DNA from: Vibrio sp. HI00D65
GTDB lineage: Bacteria > Pseudomonadota > Gammaproteobacteria > Enterobacterales > Vibrionaceae
Length of the DNA: 64,000 nt
Assembly: GCF_001635455.1 (NCBI RefSeq)
Contig: NZ_LWEH01000091.1
Span: 186,001-250,000 of the forward strand
Direction of reading: 5' to 3'
The notes below the pieces were generated by a model. The model saw nothing but the letters and a program-made list of their open reading frames with translations, had not been told where the DNA came from and made no database searches. Position 1 is the stretch's first letter. Every line of letters begins with the position of its first letter. Below are positions 47,786 to 55,544 of the stretch, one piece after another. A program made the position numbers and the translations under genes.

Positions 47786-48598
47786 ATGGTTAACCTAATG
47801 ATCAATAAAACTTTTCGTGAACTCTCTAAAGATTTTGGCCTTCTGAGTAACGGACTAACCCTTCATGCAGAGTCAACGTTATTGCTTTGTGAAAAGGCCA
47901 ACACCACTTTGAATATTGGAACCTCGCAGCGCGAAGGTATCGAAATCCACGTTACACAGTTTGACGGAACACGCTTTTGCGATGTCATGTTCGAACAAAC
48001 CAATATTTATTGCCCTGATGTCATCGCTCACTCCATTAATAAGAGAAAAGCTGAGTATTTTGTTGGCCGCTATTTAGTCGCGAACAGGCTTAATGAGTTA
48101 GGGTTTGAATATTGCACTCTTGAGTCGAACATCGATCGCAGTCCTAGATTCCCTTGTGGCGCTATTGGCTCAATTTCACACTGCACAAATTTGGCATGCG
48201 TTGTAGTCACCCCCTCCTGTTGTCCAGACCGAGAAAACCTTGGTCTCGATGTGCAAGAGCTCATTTCGAGCGACGTTTGTAGAGATATTGAAAGCATGAT
48301 TGTGGCGGAACAAGAAGTTGATTTAGCGGTAAGTGTTGAGTTAACCAAAGAACAAGCCATAACACTGCTCTTCTCAGCCAAAGAGGCGATATACAAGGCA
48401 CTGGCTAAGTTCTCGACACGAGGTTTGAATTTTACTGATGCAAAATTGAAGCAAATAAACCAAAAAACAATGGAGTTTGAGCTAAGTGAAAGCATTAAAC
48501 TACGAACTAACACATTGAAGGAAATAAGCTGCGAATACTGGTACTTAGCACAACACAAAGCTTTTTTAACTTTGTGTTATTACTCACGTGATTGCTAA
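47786..48598 (+). CDS. 4'-phosphopantetheinyl transferase (EntD/Sfp family)
   Basis: A 270-residue PPTase. Family motifs are present: KRKAEYFVGRYLVANRL (near 84-100), RFPCGAIGSISHC, LGLDVQ (metal-binding Asp) and FSAKEAIYKALAKF (catalytic Glu/Lys). It transfers phosphopantetheine from CoA to the carrier-domain serines of the NRPSs, which are inactive without it. The domain order is that of EntD-type enzymes. It is the only plus-strand gene of the locus. The start may be the second Met (47798); neither has a strong ribosome site. Confidence 0.88.
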   Translation: MVNLMINKTFRELSKDFGLLSNGLTLHAESTLLLCEKANTTLNIGTSQREGIEIHVTQFDGTRFCDVMFEQTNIYCPDVIAHSINKRKAEYFVGRYLVANRLNELGFEYCTLESNIDRSPRFPCGAIGSISHCTNLACVVVTPSCCPDRENLGLDVQELISSDVCRDIESMIVAEQEVDLAVSVELTKEQAITLLFSAKEAIYKALAKFSTRGLNFTDAKLKQINQKTMEFELSESIKLRTNTLKEISCEYWYLAQHKAFLTLCYYSRDC

Positions 48599-48617
48599 CT
48601 GTCGCGCTTTATAGATT

Positions 48618-49060
48618 CTATTGGGAAATGCTCACTATGTGGTGTGCTGGGTCAGTATCGACACTCGATCAACCGAGAGACAAGTACAAGGACGGTATAT
48701 TGGTGTAGGCATAAAGATGAGACGCAGAATCTTCTGCAGCTTTCGATTGGTAAAAGGCTGGCATTTGTTGAACGGCTCGCTTGATCAATTCACTCGCAAT
48801 ACCTTGGCCTCACCATTTCTCATCAACATAAACAGCGTTAATCCAGACGACATCTCTTACTTGATGAGGTTCTTGAAAATGGGAATACGCAAAGCCACCG
48901 GTGACGATATTTTCTCGAATGACCACGATCACTAGCGGGAGATGAACATTGGTTGGGTCCGATTGTTCTGAATAGGCTGATTTAAACTCAAAGTCCAACC
49001 ATTCACTTTGAAAAAGGCGTTTAAGCTCTTGCCAGTTTGGAGAGTGCTGGGCACATTATC
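48618..49060 (-). pseudogene. GNAT acetyltransferase pseudogene
   Basis: The minus strand encodes QHSPNWQELKRLFQSEW, VHLPLVIVVIRENIVTGGFAY and VVWINAVYVDEKW. It then meets a TGA where the acetyl-CoA loop WRGQGIASELIKRA should follow; the frame resumes at once as GQGIASELIKRAV. A second TGA replaces a Trp after LYLSLG. The start codon is also missing (a TAA precedes the frame). The content is an ordinary GNAT of about 140 residues disabled by point mutations. Confidence 0.7.
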
Positions 49061-49157
49061 TAAGAGCGACTTTTTGTATTTAAATTTCCTTTTTAAATAC
49101 GAGCAGTTGAAATAAGAGCCACTCAGTTAAACAATTCACTCAAAAAACTGTATTAAC

Positions 49158-49294
49158 CTACTCTTCATCCTCATAATGAATATAATCGGCTTCTTGATTG
49201 ATCTCTTCTCCACAACCTAAACAGTCGGCTTGTAAGTCTGTTGGCATCGTAATAACAAACCACAATGTGGGCATAAATCGCCTTGTTGATACAT
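49158..49294 (-). pseudogene. Small zinc-ribbon protein gene with frameshift
   Basis: An ATG at 49292-49294 with an AAGGGAAC ribosome site opens MYQQGDLCPHCG, then the frame breaks. The continuation FVITMPTDLQADCLGCGEEI...YIHYEDEE lies in another frame and ends at a TAG (49158-49160). CPHC and CLGC together would make a four-Cys zinc ribbon of about 45 residues. A 1-2 base indel separates the halves. A sequencing error could mimic this. Confidence 0.5.
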
Positions 49295-49320
49295 ATAGGT
49301 TCCCTTCTAATTCATCCAGC

Positions 49321-50463
49321 CTACTTTAGCCAATGTTGATTGGGGTACGTTTGCTTGCTCTCTTTCAACCAATCGTGAATCACTTGGCGAGCTGCCTCAG
49401 TCGGTGGCGCGTTTCTTTTACCACAGATTTGGTCAATCTCGAACGGAAACGCTTTACTTGGAACACGACGTAAACCTATGGTTAGGCGCTGAGGCTTCAT
49501 CATTCGAAACACCACATAGCGGTCACTCATGATGCGATTGTGATACACGCCAATACAGTGCTTTTGCTCGATGCCCTCTTTCTCAAGATCAAAGTAATCC
49601 GTAATTGGGTGAATATTTTCACTCCCCAGCAAAGGGACCGGATATGGGATATCCTTGTCCATAGGGCGACTGCCTTCTAAACGTCGCAGTTGACGCTGCT
49701 CAGTCCAACGGTCGTGGAGTTGTTCGAACATTGCGAACGAGTTCTGACTGGTTATTGAATGTAAAGGATCATCAATTTCTAAATCCAGCCCTAACAATAT
49801 CGCATCTTGGAACATGGCCATCTTCGACGGAGAATTGAGTCTGCCCTCTTCAACCATTGCAATGCCCAATCGACTGCCAGTTAAAAATGGGTGTACCTGG
49901 TCCAAACGCAGTGCCGTGTAGCCAACCTTGGAGTAGTGCTTAAATTTAAGAACACGTCTTTGCAGCGGCTCTAGAATTCGCACGATATGGTCGAGTTCAT
50001 CGCCAACGTTGTAGTGTAGCTCAAGCTTATCAATAAATTTTAGCGTCGCTTTGCTGCTGTCTAAACCAAGCTTAGCCAGGATCTTCTTTTGCCCTAAACA
50101 ACTCAGTTCCAGAGCCTTCTGGTTATCAACACTGTATTTCATGCAAATCAGTGCCAAGATCACTGGCCGTAATTCCAACAGTTGTGCCGCTTCATAAGTG
50201 TTCGCCGCCAACCATAACATTTGGTACTGATATTCTGGAAAATTATCTGTGATTTCACGGTAACGTGCAGGCAGAGTTTCCAACCATTGCCCGTTAACAT
50301 CAAATTGCTCTATGAGATTAAGGCTTAACCCAATACCGCCATCGAGTGGACGTCGTCCGTCTTCAAACACATGGAAGCCAACCAATTTCTGTGACCAATC
50401 ACGAATCTCAATATCGTAATCAAAGCCAAGTGTTCGGGTGGGGATGGTGAGTAATGCTGTCAT
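49321..50463 (-). CDS. PcfJ-like protein
   Basis: A 380-residue protein, started at the ATG at 50461-50463, which has an AGAGG ribosome site. The C-terminal third has the PcfJ-like signature: EQKHCIGVYHNRIMSDRYV, RLTIGL, then IDQICGKRNAPPTE. The family was named after a protein of a Gram-positive conjugative plasmid but is widespread on chromosomes; its function is unknown. The first ~250 residues are mostly helical with no motif I recognise. No conjugation genes are near. Confidence 0.7.
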   Translation of the reverse strand: MTALLTIPTRTLGFDYDIEIRDWSQKLVGFHVFEDGRRPLDGGIGLSLNLIEQFDVNGQWLETLPARYREITDNFPEYQYQMLWLAANTYEAAQLLELRPVILALICMKYSVDNQKALELSCLGQKKILAKLGLDSSKATLKFIDKLELHYNVGDELDHIVRILEPLQRRVLKFKHYSKVGYTALRLDQVHPFLTGSRLGIAMVEEGRLNSPSKMAMFQDAILLGLDLEIDDPLHSITSQNSFAMFEQLHDRWTEQRQLRRLEGSRPMDKDIPYPVPLLGSENIHPITDYFDLEKEGIEQKHCIGVYHNRIMSDRYVVFRMMKPQRLTIGLRRVPSKAFPFEIDQICGKRNAPPTEAARQVIHDWLKESKQTYPNQHWLK

Positions 50464-50698
50464 TGATGCCTCTTCATTGCTGGCGCATTGATCTTTCAAG
50501 CCTATATAACAGCATAAGCTAGCGCTTCATCGACTACATCAACCTTTTGTAAATTTCCAATCAAGCAAAGCGCTATATACAGGATAGTCTTTATAAGATC
50601 TTTGAATGATGATTTTTCTTAATATGAGACCTATTCCATATAATTTACGCCAACAAAAACTATGCTTGTTACATAACCCACAACAAAAGGCTTAAATT

Positions 50699-51121
50699 AT
50701 GGAATACCGACATATACTAGTCGCGGTTGAATTGTCTGACGACACCAAAGTACTGATTGATAGAGCGACTTTCTTCGCGGATAAACTCGATGCGGGTATT
50801 TCGTTTGTCTACATCGATGGTACTCATGGAGAAATCTACCCTGAGCTTGTTGATATTCAAGCAAACGACGGGGATTTACCTATCAATCAAGATGCCGTTA
50901 ACAACTTAAAGGAGCTCGAAGCTTACGCAAACCACCCTATTGAGCATATTTTCGTAGGTACGGGCGATTTGAACGATAAGCTCAAGAACACTATCTCAGA
51001 AAATAACGTTGACCTATTGATGTGCGGCCATCACCATGATTTTTGGCATAAGCTTATTTCACACTCGAAAAAGATAATCGACACCTCTCCGGTTGATATC
51101 TTAGTGGTTCCGATGGATTAG
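50699..51121 (+). CDS. Universal stress protein (UspA family)
   Basis: A 140-residue UspA-type protein, starting MEYRHILVAVELSDDTKVLIDRA. The family pattern is present with a lower-stringency C-terminal loop: LLMCGHHHDFWHKLISHSK then IDTSPVDILVVPM. The ATP-binding GxxGxxxxxxGS motif is replaced by CGHHHDFWHKLIS, as in the non-ATP-binding UspA class. It is a stress-induced cytoplasmic dimer in other species. It stands alone. Confidence 0.85.
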   Translation: MEYRHILVAVELSDDTKVLIDRATFFADKLDAGISFVYIDGTHGEIYPELVDIQANDGDLPINQDAVNNLKELEAYANHPIEHIFVGTGDLNDKLKNTISENNVDLLMCGHHHDFWHKLISHSKKIIDTSPVDILVVPMD

Positions 51122-51325
51122 CAGCTTTCTTTTAAACGGTTAAAACGTTCATCATTGCCAACCTTTATCGGTATTATTGGTTGGCATACATCGGTTGGCT
51201 GAATAGCCTCTTGTGATCGTCCCTTTTCCTCTGGCTCAGGACTACCGATTTCCCTACATCATTTGTGATCTTGTTAGCGTATCAACTCGTAACCGTCTAA
51301 TAAATAACAATTCACGAGTGTAAGC

Positions 51326-52684
51326 ATGAAAAAGATTGGTCTCTATCTTTTTACAAATGACTTAAGAATCAACGACAACATACTACTTTATCAAGCTTCG
51401 CAGAGCGTCGAAGAGCTACTATGCGTCGCCATTGAACCAAAGCTTTCTGCCTATTCGGTTCGACTATCACAGGAAGAACATAACGGAGCACATCGCCACC
51501 TTTTCATAAAACAAGCAATTGATGCTTTAACCTTGAATCTGGCGCGTCTTGGACAAAGCCTTGTTGTTTTAGGCCGAAATACGAGTGAGAACTTGGTCCA
51601 AATCATTAAAACTCAGCAAGTGACACACTTTTTTGCTAGTTCGCACTGTGCCCATGACGAGCGACAGTTAATACAGAATACGCTATCGGAGTGCCCTAAT
51701 TTACTCATCTATCAGCAGTGTAATACTACTCTGTTCGAGAGTGATGCCTTCCCCTTTGAACTTACCAAGCTGCCTCGTTCGTTCACCAAGTTCCGTCTTC
51801 AAGTTGAACGTCTTGATGTTAATTCAGAAGAGAATGTAATAACTTGCCTTCCACCAGCACCACAAACCGCTACTGAGTGTTATAGAGAGTCGATAACTGA
51901 GTTAAACGACTCAAAAACAGGCGACTACATAGGCGGTGAAACGGCAGGGTTGACCCACTTAGAAAACTACTTTTCACATAACTATGCCGGAACCTACAAA
52001 CAGACGCGAAACGCATTAGATGGCATCGAGAACTCAACTAAATTTTCGCCATGGCTGGCATTAGGGTGTGTATCGCCAAAAACCATTTACCGCCACTTAA
52101 AGGAATTTGAAGCGCATCGTGGCGCGAACGATTCTACCTACTGGATTTATTTTGAGTTGTTGTGGCGTGAGTATTTCTACTGGAAGTGTTTAACGCTGGG
52201 GACGTCGCTGTTTGGTTGGGATTCTAATGATCTGTCGAATGAACAATTTCTCGATACCAATGCGGGATCAAGCTTCGCTAGATGGAAAAGCGGCAACACC
52301 AATTACCCCATTGTCGACGCCTGTATGCGCCAGCTTAACTCAACGGGTTATATGTCTAACAGAGGCAGACAGCTAGTTGCGAGCTGCTTGATTCACGAGC
52401 TTGGTATTGATTGGCGCCACGGCGCCGCCTACTTCGAAAGCCAACTCATTGATTACGATGTTGCGTCGAATTGGGGTAATTGGGCTTATATCGCCGGAGC
52501 TTTAAATTCACAGGCTACGCAAAACGCCAACAAACGAAATGCAGCCAATCAATCACAATCTAAATCCCGTCATTTCGATCTTGTTAAGCAAACAGAAATG
52601 TATGACCCAAATCACACCTTTATCAACAAGTGGCTCCGGGATGATGAAGCTTCAGCGTCAACTCGATATCAGGACGTTATATGA
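51326..52684 (+). CDS. Cryptochrome DASH
   Basis: A 452-residue photolyase/cryptochrome-family flavoprotein. The N-terminal MTHF-binding half opens with KIGLYLFTNDLRINDN. The FAD half has FSPWLALGCVSPKTIY, ELLWREYFYWK and GNTNYPIVDACMRQLNSTG, then ASNWGNWAYIAG, all typical of the CRY-DASH group. These enzymes repair cyclobutane dimers in single-stranded DNA using blue light. The stop overlaps the next start by 4 bp (ATGA), so it heads a three-gene operon. Confidence 0.9.
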   Translation: MKKIGLYLFTNDLRINDNILLYQASQSVEELLCVAIEPKLSAYSVRLSQEEHNGAHRHLFIKQAIDALTLNLARLGQSLVVLGRNTSENLVQIIKTQQVTHFFASSHCAHDERQLIQNTLSECPNLLIYQQCNTTLFESDAFPFELTKLPRSFTKFRLQVERLDVNSEENVITCLPPAPQTATECYRESITELNDSKTGDYIGGETAGLTHLENYFSHNYAGTYKQTRNALDGIENSTKFSPWLALGCVSPKTIYRHLKEFEAHRGANDSTYWIYFELLWREYFYWKCLTLGTSLFGWDSNDLSNEQFLDTNAGSSFARWKSGNTNYPIVDACMRQLNSTGYMSNRGRQLVASCLIHELGIDWRHGAAYFESQLIDYDVASNWGNWAYIAGALNSQATQNANKRNAANQSQSKSRHFDLVKQTEMYDPNHTFINKWLRDDEASASTRYQDVI

Positions 52685-54240
52685 AATACAAAACTGTACG
52701 CCTAATTTTAGGTGACCAGCTCAATATTGAGCACTCTTGGTTCGATCATGTCAGTGATGAAGTGATCTACATCATCGCCGAACTTAAGCAGGAAACCGAC
52801 TATGTCGCCTCACACATCCAAAAAGTGGCAGCGTTCTTCTCTGCCATGGACTATTTCGCTGAAGAGCTGACACAACGTGGGCACCAAGTGTTGCATTTGA
52901 CCTTAGATGATACAGCACAATTCAAAGATCTCGACGCCGCACTTCAGCACTACATAAACGAGTTTGACGCTGAGAAATTTGAATATCAAAGACCAGACGA
53001 ATATCGCCTGTTAGAACAGCTCAACAAACTCAAACTACCTAACACCGTCAAAGGGTGCTACGACTCCGAGCACTTCATGTTTCCTTTTATCGAAATCGAA
53101 GAACAGTTTCCGAAAGGCAAACATATCATGATGGAGCATTTCTACCGCCGAATGAGAAAACGTTTCGACATTCTCTTAGACGACGGAAAACCAATGGGCG
53201 GTAAATGGAACTATGATGCAAATAACCGTAAAAAACTCAAGAAACAGGACATCGAAAACCTGCCCCAACCTTTGATGTTTTCCAACGATATATCTTCCAT
53301 CCTCGAGCGTATTGCACGACATCAAGTTGCGACCATAGGACAAGTTGGTGACCAGCTACTTTGGCCTGTAAATCGTGAACAAAGTTTGTCTTTGCTCGCT
53401 CACTTCTGCCAAGTTTGTCTGCCACTGTTTGGCCACTTTCAAGATGCAATGACAGTGGAACACGACTCAAAGTGGAGCTTGTATCACAGCCGACTGTCGT
53501 TCTCGTTAAACAGCAAGCTTCTTAGCCCTAGCGAAGTCATTGATGCTGCTCTTTCTGCTTATCACGCTTCTTCTGAGCAAAATGCACCCACTATCGATAT
53601 TGCACAGGTCGAAGGGTTCATTCGTCAGATATTGGGTTGGCGTGAGTACATACGCGCGGTGTATTGGGCGAACATGCCAGCATACGCGACCAAGAACCAC
53701 TTCTCAGCAGACCGAGCGTTGCCGCATTACTTTTGGGATGGCCAGACTAAGATGAATTGCATGAAGCACGCGATTGATCAATCGCTAGAATATGCTTATG
53801 CCCACCATATTCAAAGGCTCATGGTAACAGGCAACTTCTGCTTAATCACAGGCATTGCACCAGACCAAGTCGACAGTTGGTACCTCGGCATTTATGTTGA
53901 TGCAATCGAATGGGTTGAAATGCCAAATACGCGAGGTATGGCACTATTTGCGGATGGCGGGATCGTAGGAACCAAACCATACTCTGCCAGCGGTTCGTAC
54001 ATTAATCGCATGAGTGACTACTGCAAAGGCTGTCATTATAAAATTAAAGAGCGTAGTGGTGAGACCTCATGTCCGTTTAATAGTTTGTATTGGCGCTTTA
54101 TGAACAATCACCGCGACGCCTTAAACCGAAACCCTCGCATGGGTATGCTTTATCGTTCTTGGGACAACATGGATGAACAAGAACAACAAGCGATACTCGA
54201 TACCGCGGAACAACGACTGATGAATTTGGAGAACTTATAA
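52681..54240 (+). CDS. Iron-sulfur bacterial cryptochrome/(6-4) photolyase (PhrB/CryB type)
   Basis: A 519-residue member of the FeS-BCP branch. The start VRLILGDQLN replaces the usual photolyase opening, as in PhrB. The FAD-binding half contains VEGFIRQILGWREYIR and NTRGMALFADGG. Four cysteines for a [4Fe-4S] cluster are visible: one in GNFCLITG, two in YCKGCHYKI and one in TSCPFN. Characterised members repair (6-4) photoproducts or act as light sensors. It sits between CRY-DASH and a dehydrogenase gene with overlapping ends. Confidence 0.9.
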   Translation: MKYKTVRLILGDQLNIEHSWFDHVSDEVIYIIAELKQETDYVASHIQKVAAFFSAMDYFAEELTQRGHQVLHLTLDDTAQFKDLDAALQHYINEFDAEKFEYQRPDEYRLLEQLNKLKLPNTVKGCYDSEHFMFPFIEIEEQFPKGKHIMMEHFYRRMRKRFDILLDDGKPMGGKWNYDANNRKKLKKQDIENLPQPLMFSNDISSILERIARHQVATIGQVGDQLLWPVNREQSLSLLAHFCQVCLPLFGHFQDAMTVEHDSKWSLYHSRLSFSLNSKLLSPSEVIDAALSAYHASSEQNAPTIDIAQVEGFIRQILGWREYIRAVYWANMPAYATKNHFSADRALPHYFWDGQTKMNCMKHAIDQSLEYAYAHHIQRLMVTGNFCLITGIAPDQVDSWYLGIYVDAIEWVEMPNTRGMALFADGGIVGTKPYSASGSYINRMSDYCKGCHYKIKERSGETSCPFNSLYWRFMNNHRDALNRNPRMGMLYRSWDNMDEQEQQAILDTAEQRLMNLENL

Positions 54241-54980
54241 TGGTGGAGCAACTCAGACTACACATATTGGTTATTGGAGGTAGTGGTGGCATTGGTCTCG
54301 CCGTGGTTAAACACCTACTCTCTGAGCTGTCTCGCTTTGATTTTCTCGATATTCATGTCGCAGCAACTTACCATTCCCAAAAGCCTGAGGTTGATGACAA
54401 ACGCCTAACCTGGTACCAGGTTGACGTGACTCAAGAGTCCGATATCTTCGAATTACGAGCTCAATTTGATCAACTCGATTGGCTGATTAACTGCGTTGGG
54501 ATGTTACATACTCCAGAACTGGGGCCTGAAAAGAACCTGTCGTCCATTGACCCTGAGTTTTTCCTCAAAAACATGTCTGTAAATACACTTCCGAGCTTGT
54601 TGTTCGCTAAGCATTTCACGCCACTCCTCAAAGCAAGTGATAATCCTAAATTCGCGGTGGTGTCTGCCAAGGTTGGCAGTATTTCAGACAATCGCTTAGG
54701 CGGTTGGTATAGCTACCGTTCATCAAAAGCGGCACTCAATATGTTCATTAAAACCATGTCGATTGAATGGGGTCGCACCATTAAGAAAGGCACCATTTTA
54801 GCGCTGCATCCAGGGACGACTGATACTGCGTTGTCGAAACCCTTTCAAGCAAATGTACCGGAAGGCAAGCTATTTGATTCAGCTTACGTGGCACATCAAC
54901 TCATCGACATTATTCGCACCGCCACACCCGAGCAAAGTGGACATTTCTACGCGTATAATGGTGAGCAGTTACCTTGGTAA
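54240..54980 (+). CDS. Short-chain dehydrogenase/reductase
   Basis: A 246-residue SDR. The cofactor loop is VIGGSGGIGLAVVKHL near residues 13-28. Then come the WLINCVGML segment, the catalytic Ser region in VVSAKVGSI, and the YSYRSSKAALNMF motif with active Tyr and Lys. C-factor-like SDRs of this form often accompany photolyases in Vibrio and Shewanella, but the substrate is unknown. The TAATG overlap with the photolyase gene shows translational coupling. Confidence 0.85.
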   Translation: MVEQLRLHILVIGGSGGIGLAVVKHLLSELSRFDFLDIHVAATYHSQKPEVDDKRLTWYQVDVTQESDIFELRAQFDQLDWLINCVGMLHTPELGPEKNLSSIDPEFFLKNMSVNTLPSLLFAKHFTPLLKASDNPKFAVVSAKVGSISDNRLGGWYSYRSSKAALNMFIKTMSIEWGRTIKKGTILALHPGTTDTALSKPFQANVPEGKLFDSAYVAHQLIDIIRTATPEQSGHFYAYNGEQLPW

Positions 54981-55017
54981 AGTAGATGTTAAAAGTGGGG
55001 AATTTCGGAACCTTACT

Positions 55018-55060
55018 GAGGTCTCCTATCACGCTCGTACCTCGCTGTAGGAAATGACGA
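55018..55060. repeat. Dispersed intergenic repeat, copy 1
   Basis: The segment ends CTCGTACCTCGCTGTAGG followed by AAATGACGA, with GTCTCCTATCAC before it. Related copies lie at 55281-55324 and, inverted, at 63591-63635. They share the frame GAGATTCCCTAT - (C/T)GTxCCTC - CTGTAGG - AATGACG. Their spread between unrelated genes suggests a small mobile or structural intergenic repeat of vibrios. Confidence 0.55.
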
Positions 55061-55070
55061 AGATTGGGCC

Positions 55071-55105
55071 AGCAAGGACTAGACTTAGTAAAGGCTAGCC
55101 TTGCT
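55071..55105. terminator. Bidirectional stem-loop between the SDR and DUF2256 genes
   Basis: The arms AGCAAGGACTAG and CTAGCCTTGCT pair around an 11-12 base loop. On the plus strand the stem is followed by TTTGTTTG. The DUF2256 stop codon lies in the right arm. It probably ends the photolyase operon and may serve the convergent DUF2256 gene. Confidence 0.55.
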
Positions 55106-55238
55106 TTTGTTTGTTACGGCGACAACGCTCAGAGCAATACACGACTTCATCCCAACAGCGCTCCCACTTCTTGCGCCATGCGAATGGCTTCTGACACACA
55201 GGGCATGTCTTTGAAGGCAGGTGTGGCTTTTTGTGCAT
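55095..55238 (-). CDS. DUF2256 small zinc-binding protein
   Basis: A 47-residue protein from the ATG at 55236-55238, with an AAGGAA ribosome site. It reads [15 protein letters not shown], then [19 protein letters not shown] and ERCRRN. This is the DUF2256 signature: four cysteines (CPVC and CSERC) around WRKKWE. These mini-proteins are often found next to photolyase/cryptochrome genes, as here, but their function is unknown. The gene is convergent with the photolyase operon. Confidence 0.85.
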   Translation of the reverse strand: MHKKPHLPSKTCPVCQKPFAWRKKWERCWDEVVYCSERCRRNKQKQG

Positions 55239-55280
55239 GAATGTTCCTTGTGTCTTAGTCTGTTCATTGAAGTTCTGACA

Positions 55281-55324
55281 GAGAGATTCCCTATTAAGCT
55301 TGTTTCTCGCTATAAGGAATGACG
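55281..55324. repeat. Dispersed intergenic repeat, copy 2
   Basis: The segment begins GAGATTCCCTATTAAGC and ends CTATAAGGAATGACGG, aligned with copies at 55018-55060 and 63591-63635. Apart from this element, the 306-bp gap (55239-55544) before sbcC holds no gene or further structure that I can recognise. Confidence 0.5.
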
Positions 55325-55544
55325 GCAGTTGTCATATCCAAGCTAGCTTACCTCACTTAAAATAATGGCCGGAACTCTCTATCGTCCGACCGTCTAGTCT
55401 AGCCATTGGTATACAAGTGAGAGCCCCACTCCGTCCCCCCCAAGAAGGAGGAACGACAGAGTTGGAGATTTGCTTTTGTTGAAGCTGAAACCATTTCACT
55501 CAACACACTAGGTTTTCGATACCAGCCGACCAATCTTTAAGATA

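Noticed and set aside
47786..47812. A strong ribosome site to settle the PPTase start
   Set aside because: Neither ATG (47786 or 47798) has a clear Shine-Dalgarno sequence, so the start is left open.
49321..50463. Conjugative element suggested by the PcfJ-like protein
   Set aside because: No relaxase, coupling protein, type IV secretion genes or attachment sites are nearby.
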